Part shown: positions 34,611 to 44,173 of the stretch, in pieces
How positions within the stretch are numbered: the first letter of the stretch is position 1
Layout: each line of letters starts with the position of its first letter
Source: [Phialemoniopsis] sp. UDSM-2020
Taxonomy: Eukaryota > Ascomycota > Sordariomycetes > Thyridiales > Thyridiaceae
Assembly: GCA_018873225.1 (NCBI GenBank)
Contig: JAEILZ010000002.1
Span: 3,844,001 to 3,908,000 of the forward strand
Direction: 5' to 3'
Length of the DNA: 64,000 nucleotides
The notes under the pieces: model-generated
Seen by the model: only the letters and a program-made list of their open reading frames with translations
Database searches by the model: none
What the model was told of the DNA's origin: nothing
Translations under genes and position numbers: made by a program

Positions 34611-37600
34611 ATGGCGGACAACAACGCAGCGGCGCGCGCGGACGCGATCGCGAATATCGCGAGGACGCAAAACATGCTGCGACAGACCTTGGCCAGCGGG
34701 AGGATGCCCGTGGACCAGGAGATCAAGATTCGCGCAGACACGGCCGAGTTCCTCATACAGTCGTACAATCAGTTGCAGCAGCCAAACTACATTTCTGATG
34801 CGATTGAGCATCTGGAGGTGGTCCTCCGGCGCATCCCTCAGAATGCGCCCGATCGCGCGAGATATCTCAACAGACTGTCGTATGCAAAGATGACTGAGCA
34901 CATGTTGACCAGTGTCCAACGATCGCTCGACCAGGCCGTCCGGTATGGACGCCAGGCGAAGGAGACGGCGGAGGCGACCCGTCTGCTCGAGCGACAGGCC
35001 CCTGTCTACTTTGAAATCCTGTCCAACTACGGCTTTGCCCTGTCTCATCGATATGCGCTGCTGCAGAACATGGAAGACCTCGATGACGCGATTGCCTGCG
35101 CAAGGAAGATCGTGGACTCTGCGCCCAAGGACTCGGAGCCCTACGAGATCACACTAAACAATCTCGCATCACGCCTGCGTATGAGATACGGTCGCAGCGC
35201 TGACTCGAGGGATATCGACGAGGCCATTGCGCTGGTGCAGAAATCACTCTCGCTGGCAACCCCAGGAACGGTGCAGTACGGTGTTGCACTGGGCCAGCTC
35301 GGAATGATTACTGCAGACAGATTTAAGCGTACACAGTCGCCTCAGGACCTCAATGACGCCATCCACCACTGCACGGAGGCTGTCAAGGCTCTTCCTCCGA
35401 GTGTCGAGACTAGGGTCGACTTGTTCAGACAAATCATCCAGCTGTACGACCAACGATATCGCCTTGGGCAGGACACGGCCGACTTGGTGGAACTTGCAGA
35501 GTATTCTGGGCACTTATTCATAGCGATCCCAGCAGGCCATGCCGCTCGAGGGCAGTTTCTATTAGACCATTGTCTGCACTTGCAGAATCATCTCTTTGCA
35601 GCGCCGACGCTTCCCCTCGAAGAGAAATACGCCAGTAAGATACAGCTCCTACTTAGCCAGATGCCCCCGGACTTTGTCGAGAAGTTCAAGTGCCAGTCGG
35701 TAATGGTCAACATATTCGGCCAGCGATACGTCATCACCCACAGACTCGAAGATTTGCGCTTCCTAGCCGACTTCACCCGGACCGTCCTCGAAGAGCACAA
35801 CCGAAAAAGCGATAACATGAACCCTCCCAAGCCCAAGTACGATACGCAGTGGCTCACAGACCTACTACAGAATCTGAGGACCTGCTGTAATGCACCGACG
35901 ACGAATCAGATGAGGACGGCCCTGGAGTCGGACTTCTACGAGATCTTCAAGAATCAGTACATGGTCCAGCATGCAGCCCTCGACGCAATGATTGTGCTCT
36001 GCGAGAAGCGTGATGTCCGCCTCCAGGTCATCTCGCTGGCTGTACAGGCTGGGCGCACTCTGTCGACCACCGAGATCGACGCCGAGGTGGCTAGCCGCAC
36101 GGCTTGGAAAGATGCAGAGACGAAGAAGGCCCAGGGGTCTCGGTATCGACCCCCAGAATACGAGACCGAGCTCGGCCTCCGCAAGCTAGCGATCGATCCG
36201 GAGACTAAGCACATAGTCATGGACCTGAGCAACATGATGGAGGCGGTGCTCGGGTACGACCCTACAGAAAAGGTCACACCCCAAGAAGCAGTTGCTAGGG
36301 AAGCCCGAGCGGAAAAGAAGTCGATTCAGGACGCTCGCGATCAAGGGCGTCACCCCAACTTGAACCTATGTCGGATGTGTCGCGATAACACCCAGCCGAT
36401 CCAGCTAGGTCCTCAGGGGTTCGAACTGACAGCCAAAGACTCGCTTTACCCCTTCGGCAACTTCTTCCAGCTCTCGCAGAGGAAGCCAATATGTGTCTTC
36501 TGTCGCTCAATTCTGTCCATCATCGAAGCAAAACCGGGTCAGTTGCATCCACGACTACAAATGATTGATCGCGAGATTCAAGGAACGCGCTTGGCCAGCG
36601 GGACCTTGGCCAACGGTGAAAGCGTCATGAGAATCGACTACGGTATGAGACAAGTCGGTGAGCTGAGACTAGTCACGCCACGAACCTACCAGTCGGTACT
36701 TCGTCAGGGGTGGTTACTCAACTCAAACACCTCCTTTGACGATGCGCTGAATGGTCAAGGAAGCCCAATCCATGACCCTCTTGATCAGCGGATCAACTTG
36801 AATCTTATCAAAGCATGGCTTCACGTCTGCGACTACAGCCATGGTGCGATCTGTAACAAGGCCAAGTCCGAAGTGCGAGCAGAGACGGCCATGCCCTTGA
36901 ACTTTATCGACGTTCAGCGGGACTGCCTCGTCAGCGCAACCTCGCACGAAAAGTACTTTGCCCTGAGCTACGTATGGGGCAGCGTCGAGATGTCCAAGAC
37001 TCTCAAGTCCAATTTCCAACAAAGGCGGCAGCCCGGGGGACTGGGGACTAAACTCCTTCCTGCCACTATCCGAGATGCGGTAGAGTTCCTCGCGCAGCTG
37101 GGTGAGCGGTACCTGTGGGTCGACGCCATCTGCCTTGTTCAGGATGACCAGGTGCAGATGCAACAAGACATTCCACGCATGGATATCGTATATGGAAAGG
37201 CATTTGCCACCATTGTAGCTCTCGGAGGAGATGACGCCAATGCTGGCCTGCCCGGAGTTTACCCTGGGACCCGGTCACCTCAGCAAGTCGAGCAATTGAC
37301 TGTGTCCAACAGGTCTGCCGATCTCGACGATGACCCTCAAGATCCGAACCCGGAGGTCTTGGGTCTTGTTGCTGCCCCGAGGGCTTTCTATCTGGAGCTG
37401 GAGCTTTCCAAGTGGAACTCCAGGGGTTGGATCATGCAGGAGCGGCTTCTGTCTCGGCGCTGTATTTACTTTTCACCCAGTGCTGTGTATTTCCAGTGCG
37501 GTCAAGTCACCCTTTGCGAGGGCAGTAGCAACGAAGAGTACATTCCGTACATGCTACGAACAGTGGCTCTCGACGACGGTCACGTATTGAAGAAAGCAAA

Positions 37601-38747
37601 TCACGATAATCCGCTGTCCGATATCGACGCGGTCTACAGCATGAGGCCAGATGAGCGCACGAGGTCGACATTCCAGACGTACAAGGCCCTGCTAGAGACA
37701 TACAGCAAGCGGCAGTTCTCGTTCAAGTCCGACATCCTCAACGGCTTCGCGGGTATGTCCGCCGTGCTCAGCGAGCTACTAGACGGTCCAAACTTGCATG
37801 GGCTTCCAGCCGCCGTATTCAGCCACGCCCTGCTGTGGACGCCCAATGGCAGACTGCCGCGCCGTGGAGCCAAGCTTCCCTCCATGGCGAGCTTCGAGCC
37901 CGGCAAACCTGATCAGAGCTTTCCCAGTTGGTCTTGGGTCGGATGGGACGGGCCGATTGAGTACAGGTTGTTTGATGAAGCAAATGGCAACATCATCTTC
38001 CCGAGACCCCTGGTGCGCTCGTTCGAAATCGAAGATGGAGCTGATCGCCAGGTCGTTGAAATCAAGGGTTATGTGGACAAACTGCCTTCATTGAACGCTG
38101 CGAATTCCGTTGCAGGTGTAACCTGTCCCAGCACCAGCACGGCTGCTGGAACGGGCCAGCCCGACAGACAAGTCCTTGCTAAGGTGATCCCCGACCCCGA
38201 CCGCAACTCATCTTGGTACGTCTTTCCCCCGGCACGCCCGGCACAGGCGACGTCGGCCACTACGCCCAGGAACGTTCTCCGCTTCAAAGCCCCCACTGTG
38301 CCCCTGACGGCTTTCAAAGTTACTCTCCGCAAGGAGTACCTCAGCTTGAAGTCGCACATCCACGTTCAAGGGCAACAGGCCGTCAGGCGCATCGTCGACC
38401 GCGCCGGGAAGCACTGCGGTCTCTGGTGGGAGCAGGCCGGCTACGGCTATGTGGGCATGGGCATGAGTGCCGAGGCGGAGAGCCAGATGGTCATGGTCGC
38501 CATCTCGGAGTACGACAACACGTACCGGCGCCGCGAGGGGCCTAACCGCATCGAAGGCGAGATCAGGATTTTCGACGATGAGGTCTATCCTGCTGTGGGC
38601 GCTGGCAGTGGTATTGTCAACATCCTAGTCGTTGACCAGGACATGGGACATACGGACAGGATAGGAGATAGGTGCACAGTAGCCGTGATACACCGGAAAG
38701 CCTGGGAAGAAGCTGGGCCTCAAGAGACTGAGATCCGCATTGCATGA
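34611..38747 (+). CDS. TPR-HET domain protein (heterokaryon incompatibility type)
   Basis: A single-exon gene of 1378 aa. Residues 1-300 contain TPR-like helical repeats, for example DLDDAIACARKIVDSAP, DIDEAIALVQKSLSLATPG and DLNDAIHHCTEAVKALP, of the D-L-D-x-A-I type also found before CHAT domains in fungal proteins. A Cys-containing segment (LCRMCRDNTQPIQLG, ICVFCRSIL) precedes the HET domain, as in other HET proteins. The HET domain spans about residues 780-935 and shows its three hallmarks: YFALSYVWGS, RYLWVDAICLVQDD and MDIVYGKAFATIVALGG. Later W-S-x-R-G-W-x-M-Q-E-R-L-type sequence (SRGWIMQERLLSRR) and PSWSWVGWDG are the usual C-terminal HET-protein motifs. HET domains trigger cell death after non-self recognition in several fungi. 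Whether this gene does so is inference. Confidence 0.92.
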   Translation: MADNNAAARADAIANIARTQNMLRQTLASGRMPVDQEIKIRADTAEFLIQSYNQLQQPNYISDAIEHLEVVLRRIPQNAPDRARYLNRLSYAKMTEHMLTSVQRSLDQAVRYGRQAKETAEATRLLERQAPVYFEILSNYGFALSHRYALLQNMEDLDDAIACARKIVDSAPKDSEPYEITLNNLASRLRMRYGRSADSRDIDEAIALVQKSLSLATPGTVQYGVALGQLGMITADRFKRTQSPQDLNDAIHHCTEAVKALPPSVETRVDLFRQIIQLYDQRYRLGQDTADLVELAEYSGHLFIAIPAGHAARGQFLLDHCLHLQNHLFAAPTLPLEEKYASKIQLLLSQMPPDFVEKFKCQSVMVNIFGQRYVITHRLEDLRFLADFTRTVLEEHNRKSDNMNPPKPKYDTQWLTDLLQNLRTCCNAPTTNQMRTALESDFYEIFKNQYMVQHAALDAMIVLCEKRDVRLQVISLAVQAGRTLSTTEIDAEVASRTAWKDAETKKAQGSRYRPPEYETELGLRKLAIDPETKHIVMDLSNMMEAVLGYDPTEKVTPQEAVAREARAEKKSIQDARDQGRHPNLNLCRMCRDNTQPIQLGPQGFELTAKDSLYPFGNFFQLSQRKPICVFCRSILSIIEAKPGQLHPRLQMIDREIQGTRLASGTLANGESVMRIDYGMRQVGELRLVTPRTYQSVLRQGWLLNSNTSFDDALNGQGSPIHDPLDQRINLNLIKAWLHVCDYSHGAICNKAKSEVRAETAMPLNFIDVQRDCLVSATSHEKYFALSYVWGSVEMSKTLKSNFQQRRQPGGLGTKLLPATIRDAVEFLAQLGERYLWVDAICLVQDDQVQMQQDIPRMDIVYGKAFATIVALGGDDANAGLPGVYPGTRSPQQVEQLTVSNRSADLDDDPQDPNPEVLGLVAAPRAFYLELELSKWNSRGWIMQERLLSRRCIYFSPSAVYFQCGQVTLCEGSSNEEYIPYMLRTVALDDGHVLKKANHDNPLSDIDAVYSMRPDERTRSTFQTYKALLETYSKRQFSFKSDILNGFAGMSAVLSELLDGPNLHGLPAAVFSHALLWTPNGRLPRRGAKLPSMASFEPGKPDQSFPSWSWVGWDGPIEYRLFDEANGNIIFPRPLVRSFEIEDGADRQVVEIKGYVDKLPSLNAANSVAGVTCPSTSTAAGTGQPDRQVLAKVIPDPDRNSSWYVFPPARPAQATSATTPRNVLRFKAPTVPLTAFKVTLRKEYLSLKSHIHVQGQQAVRRIVDRAGKHCGLWWEQAGYGYVGMGMSAEAESQMVMVAISEYDNTYRRREGPNRIEGEIRIFDDEVYPAVGAGSGIVNILVVDQDMGHTDRIGDRCTVAVIHRKAWEEAGPQETEIRIA

Positions 38748-38937
38748 TTGCGGCGAGATGGCCGAAAGGCCCCCATTTCTATCATTTTTCTACCCGCCTG
38801 GCCAAGCAAGAGTGGGACACATCGTGCGTGTATATCAATGCTTAAACTGTATATTATTATTTTCTATCCTTCTAAGTTTACCAAGCCAGAATCATACATA
38901 TATCATGATCAATTCCAGCGTGTTACTTATTAATCCA

Positions 38938-41220
38938 TCACCACAATTCGCAGGTCGGCTCCTTCTTGGGGCAGTTGAACGCCCTGAGGAACTCCCTAGA
39001 GTTGGCTAAAGGACCCTGGATGCGGGCATGACGCGGCGAATGCAGGTTGGTCGTCACGTAGGTAAGGGCCGCCTCAGGCGACTGGTAGGAACAATGGTTC
39101 TGCGCCCACCTGACGAAAAAGAGCTGCTCGCCAGTGAAGCTTTCCAGGCCGGGCAACTTGCGGTCCTGCACCTTCTGCTGCGATCGTTTCCAGGCACCAA
39201 AGCTAGTCGCAACACCGCCGCTGTCGGCAATGTTCTCGGGCAGTGTCCTCAGGCCGTTGACGTGCACCTGGGTCCCATTGGGCGCGGTGATGGAGAACTC
39301 GTCAAATTGCTTGACGAAGCAGGCGGCACGCTTGTCGAACTCGGCAGTGGTGGAGTTGTCCCACCACTGAGTCTTGTTGCCAGTGGCGTCGTAGTAGCGG
39401 CCGACGCTGTCGAAGCCGTGCGTCAGTTCGTGGCCGATCACGCACCCGATGCTGCCGTAAGACGCGTAGCTCGGGAAGTCCTTGTCGAACAAGGGAAATA
39501 GCTGGAATCCTGCCATAATATTCATGTCGTTCGAAGTCCGGGTGTAGTAAGCGTTGGTTGTGAGGGCAGAGTTGAAGCTGAAAGCGTCGTGGTCGGTAGG
39601 CTGATCGAGCTGAGCCCAGCTCTTCTGCACCGCAAACCGTGCCATGGCCATGGCATTGTCGTAATAGGAGTCGGTGATTGTCAAATTGGCGTAGAATTCC
39701 TGCAAAGAGACGGGGTCGACAATCTTGGGCGATTTGTCAGAGAAGCCAATTTTCCTGGTCATCTTGTCCAGCTTCTCTATTGCGGCAGCTCTAGTTGCGT
39801 TGGACAGCCACTCCTTTGCCAAGAGTCGCGACCCAAATTCCTCCTTCAGAGCATCGGCCATCTGGTTCATGATGTCTCGCGACTCTTCTGGGTAATGCTT
39901 GTCAATGAAGAAGTGGGTGAGGATATGGGTGAGTGAGTTTGTCGACAGTGCTGGAACGTTCCTGAACCAGGCCGGTCCCAGGTCCAGTTCTTCGACGCAA
40001 GTAAGCCAACGCGATGCTTGACCGTGGTTCTCTCCAACAAGTTGCTGGTTTTGGAAGTCGTTCCAAGCGTTGGTGGCATCCGAGTTGATGTATCCTGCCA
40101 AGTTGACCGTGGCTCTCCAGATGAAGAAGTTCTGAAGGAAGTCAGGAGACGTCTTTGCAACAAGCTCGGACGCATTCTTGAGATAAGGTGCCGCCGTCAC
40201 GACAATCTTGTCGGGGCTATATCCTTTGGGTGCGAGATATTCGAAGATGTAGGGAAAGTGAAAAGATGGAGCCATCTCATGTAGTGACTCTATCGATTTT
40301 CCGACCATGGGAGCTTCAGGGGTGGTTGTGAATGGGTCGATCGCCATTGCGTCGGCACTAGATTTTGCCAGCTTTCCCTCAAACTCAAGCAACTCCGCCA
40401 TTGTCTTGGTCGCAGCCTCGAGGCTAATGTTTCTAGGGTGTACTGCTTGCAGCAAGCCAGCGCCCAGAGCTAGAGACTGGCTGAGGACGGTCTTGTCGTC
40501 TGAAATTGGAAGCTCATTGAACGTAGGACCTCCAATGCTCATCAGATTTGTTTCCTAGTTTGTTTCGTTAGAAAAGTTGTCTAGAGTAGGTCAAAGGCGC
40601 AAAGACTGTCTTTGCTTACCGGGTCGAGATCATCTTGTGTGAGGGAGGAGGCGAAGAATGTTGTCATCCCCAACTTCGCAAACTCTAACGAAGTCTTGGC
40701 TAAGGCATTGGGGTCGGTCTTGTTTGATCCGGCATCAACAGGAAACCATTCAGTGACGTTCCGGAGAAACTGGATCAAAGGCGTCAAGCCAACATTTGCC
40801 GCAGAAGACTGGTTCATGCAGGCATCGTAGGCAGTCTTGGCCATGTCAAAATTCGTCTTGTCCACCTGTATCTGATCCTCACTCAATGTTGTAGTCACCC
40901 ATCCAGCTTCCGATTTAGCGAGATATGGGCCTTCCAGGATGTCCTTCACTTTCCATCTGATATCTTGCTGGAGTTTCGTCAAGGGATTGATGTCGTTTGA
41001 GCCGCTGGGAACCTGGTTGTGATTGACCCATCCTGCGCAAGCAACTATGCAAATGTGGTCAGCTCCATCTTGAATATGTCAAGGCGTCTCAATGCTCACA
41101 TTGTACAAAGTTCGTACACGGATCTATATCCGTATAATTAGGGGCCAGACCCCATGTTATCTCGGATGCAACGTGAACACACGCTGGCGTTGTGCAAAAA
41201 CTGGTGTTGCTCAGGGACAT
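38938..41220 (-). CDS. M13 (neprilysin-type) zinc metallopeptidase
   Basis: A zinc oligopeptidase of about 720 aa from complement(join(38938..40554, 40620..41044, 41100..41220)). The active site is HELTH at residues 557-561, followed by ENIADSGG, which supplies the third ligand and the Asp. The substrate-binding NAYYTRTSNDMNIMAGFQ precedes it, and the C-terminal CELW tail is typical of M13. The N-terminal C-x4-C-V-H-x-A pattern and DPCTNFVQFACAGW (spliced) give the conserved disulfide-forming cysteines. Many N-x-S/T sites suggest an extracellular or secretory domain, yet no signal peptide or membrane anchor is present from the ATG at 41220. The frame stays open upstream to about 41262, so a short 5' exon with an anchor may be missing from this model. 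Likely role: degradation of small peptides outside the cell. Confidence 0.9.
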
Positions 41221-42751
41221 GGTGTGGTTAAGGGTCCTCAGCCCTGAGAAGACTTCCGCCTAGGGGGTGGTAAGAAATGTTCGCGAAATGTTGTGCGGTG
41301 TCTCCGGAATTTTTGGACCGGATCACTTGCCGTGGTTGAAATGCAGACATCGGAGTCTGGTCGGAGAAGAGGATTTGAAGCTATATACTCTTCAACAGAT
41401 CCGTGAGAGTCGTCAACCTTGTGAGACTTTGGGACACCGCCATGGTACGGAAATGACTGCTGAACTGTGCCACAGCCGCAGGTATCTTGGCAAAAGAACG
41501 CCTCGAATGATGCGCCAACGACCGCTGTCGATCATGCCTGATGTTTACCGTTGTTGAGGTACATTCATTGCAGTGAAATGACTGGAGAACGGTGCCATAG
41601 CCCTGGGTCTGGGAAACAGCGGTGCTTCCGGCGATGCGTCAAGTGTGACCGCCCATTTCCAAAATTAGCCTCGTCACCGTCAGACAACGTAGAACCGTGC
41701 CATCTCAACATTCGTTAGTCATTGGCTTCTTCAGAACATACGTACCAAATATGGAAATCGATCATCCTAAAGCTCCACGGCAGCGCAAAGATTCCGCTGC
41801 TTTCGCTCCACTCTGCTAGATCTAGGGTTTGCCCCAGCCTCTTGGTCTGGGGCTCGGGGAGGTAGTTAGGCTCTTACACGAGGCTTACCTGGCCGTTGTG
41901 TGCAAACACTGCGTCATGGCGATTCTTCATGCTTTTTCAGTGATAGCAAGCGACATTAAGCTGACGGTCTCCGCATAAAGTATCGTGGTCCGGTCCCGTA
42001 ACGGTCCCGGTGACAGCTACACCCCTACCTAGTGGAGATTAAGAATGAGCTGGCAGGTCCGTGAACCGTGCCATGTCTCGAACGGGCAACAAATACGATG
42101 CTCAACTTCAAGTAGGTCTCCAAAACCCATACTTACTTTATCTGAATCGGGAGATATCCCTCAACATGGTCTGTGGTTGACGTCCACGTCAGGTAGCACT
42201 GCCAGAATGCCAAGGCTTTCTTATAAACTTATATCTATATTGGCACTAGCAACTAACGTGAAGCTGACCAACTGCCGTGAGACAACCGAGATGAGCGGGT
42301 ACACCCCAGTGATCCTTCGACCGGTTGCCTCGGAATCATGAGAGCTGAAAATGGGATTTAAGCATATTGGCGGAATGAAACGTCTTGGGCAAACCCTGAT
42401 TTCATCTTGTCCTTGTCAAACAGCGCCAGGTTCGACTTGCAAATTATACGAAACCTTCAACTTTAGATTCTCAGCTACGGTTGAACTGGTGTTTTCGACT
42501 ATCATTACAGTGATCAGTCCTGTTGCTGCTATTAAGACTGGAACTTTCATTGGTGTCCCACAAGGTAGGACTGAACATCTTCATCCGCCCCTGACACTCT
42601 TCAACCACTGCGGAATAAGATCCACAATTCTTTACATGCTGAGCTGCTATGGCGGTGCAGGTCGTGACGTCGCCTTCTGTGCTGTGCAACCAGCATCGAC
42701 GGATTCATTGACACCATCAATGCATACATCTACAATCCACTCCACCATGAC
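41221..42751. other. Intergenic with degenerate repeated motif
   Basis: No gene is supported. A motif close to GAACNGTGCCA recurs at about 41461, 41589, 41694 and 42061. The first two copies sit in longer similar stretches (41449 and 41577 onward, sharing GAAATGACTG). This could be an eroded tandem or dispersed repeat. The part nearest 41221 should hold the M13 promoter and possibly a missed 5' exon. Confidence 0.35.
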
Positions 42752-44137
42752 TTAGAACATCCTCTCCCAACACCTCCGCGCAAACGACATTTGCGCTAGT
42801 CTCTTCTTCTCCACTTCCTCGATGCCTCCTTCTTCCCACTGCTTGCATTCTTCATCGACCTGTGCCTTGCCAGAGATGAGGTCGGCTTCCGCGGGCTTGA
42901 CAAACTTGGTACGCTTCATGATCTTCCACAGCAGGAACATGACGATGGCGAACACCGAGGCAAAGTAGTTCGTGACCAGCCCGCGCACGTCGAACGGGTG
43001 GAACACGTCCCACCCAACGAAGACCAGCATGAGCACGCCCAAGAAGAGGCCCAGGTATGCGCTGTACGGTGTCCAGGGCGCGAGGTACGGCAGGCTTGCC
43101 GGTTCCAGGCCCTGCGCCCGTCGTGCGTAGTAAAAGCCTAGAAAGGCTGCCAGCATCATGGTGTACGTCGCGACCAGTGCTGTTGTCGTGAGGTCAACGA
43201 ACCAGAAGAACACCTCGACAGCGCTGTTGGACGAGACTAGGAATGTGATGCACGAGAGGATCGACACTGCCATCACGCAGTAGATTGGCACGCCTGACCT
43301 CGTGCACTTCAGGAATATCCTTGGCGCTTGACCATCTGATTGTGAAGAGTTTTTCCGTATTAGCTTGCGAGGCTTTGACGTACTAAAGGACAGAGTATTG
43401 CTAGGGCAACTGCTTGCTTACCTTTGGCTAGCCCATACAGGGTCCGACTCGACGAGTAGAGGTATGCGTTGCCACAACTCCAGCCGCTCAGGAGAATAAA
43501 GGCATTGATTAGATGCGGTAGCCCTTTGATGCCCAGGTTCTGGATACCGATAACCCAAGGACTTGCCGCAGCGCTGCTCTCGCCAGCTTCGAGGGCTCCC
43601 AGGAGATTCGGGTCACGCGACGAGCAAATGATCCCCACACAAAGAACGCCGACCACATAGAAACCGACCAGGCGGTAGAAGATGAGCTTGGCAACGCGGG
43701 GGATCGTTCGGCGCGGGTTCTGTATTTCTCCAGCTGCAAGGCAGATCATCTGTAATCGACGTTAGTCCGGCGATCTAGGAACATATGCGTGGAGTATGGT
43801 CTGACATCAGGCCCAGCGATCGTAAAGGCAGCGTAAACGACCACCTCCCACCAGCCAAGGAATCTTCCAGTCGCCCCCTCAGTATAATAGGCGTGAATCT
43901 CATTCCCGTTGCCCCAATTACTGAAGCCGTATGCGTCATGTCGCGGGTTGCCGCCGCTCATGGTGATCAGCGTGAGGAAGCAGAGGCCGAAAAGTAGAAT
44001 GACTTTGGTGGACGCCATGACGAATTCTGATTCACCGTAAAATCTATTGCATTCAGGCTATCAGCACATGGGGCATCAAGAGGGCAGAGGGGGGCTTACT
44101 GCACAGCGAGAACATTTACACCGACACACAGAACCAT
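42752..44137 (-). pseudogene. Amino-acid permease (APC/YAT family), N-terminally truncated
   Basis: A plasma-membrane amino-acid transporter of which 395 codons remain: complement(join(42752..43335, 43422..43749, 43806..44043, 44100..44137)). The joins restore family motifs: FYGESEFVMASTKV, AGPDMICLAAGEIQNPRRTIP (the conserved APC loop), SGWSCGNAYLYSSSRTLYGLAK and APRIFLKCTRSGVP. The C-terminal half has the expected hydrophobic helices and an Arg-rich tail. Fungal permeases of this class have about 520-560 aa and 12 helices. The first four or so helices, about 140 aa, are absent. Just upstream of the first possible ATG at 44137 lies a CATGG tandem repeat, and no permease-like sequence follows on that side for kilobases. 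It could be a 5'-deleted relic or a short expressed form; loss of helix 1 makes transport doubtful. Confidence 0.75.
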
Positions 44138-44150
44138 GGCTATCGCACGA

Positions 44151-44173
44151 CATGGCATGGCATGGCATGGCAT
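44151..44173. repeat. CATGG pentanucleotide microsatellite
   Basis: Four perfect CATGG units followed by CATT. The repeat lies at the point where recognisable permease coding sequence stops. Confidence 0.9.

Noticed and set aside
34440..35048. 202-codon minus-strand frame at the start of the HET gene
   Set aside because: Mostly antisense to the well-supported TPR region.
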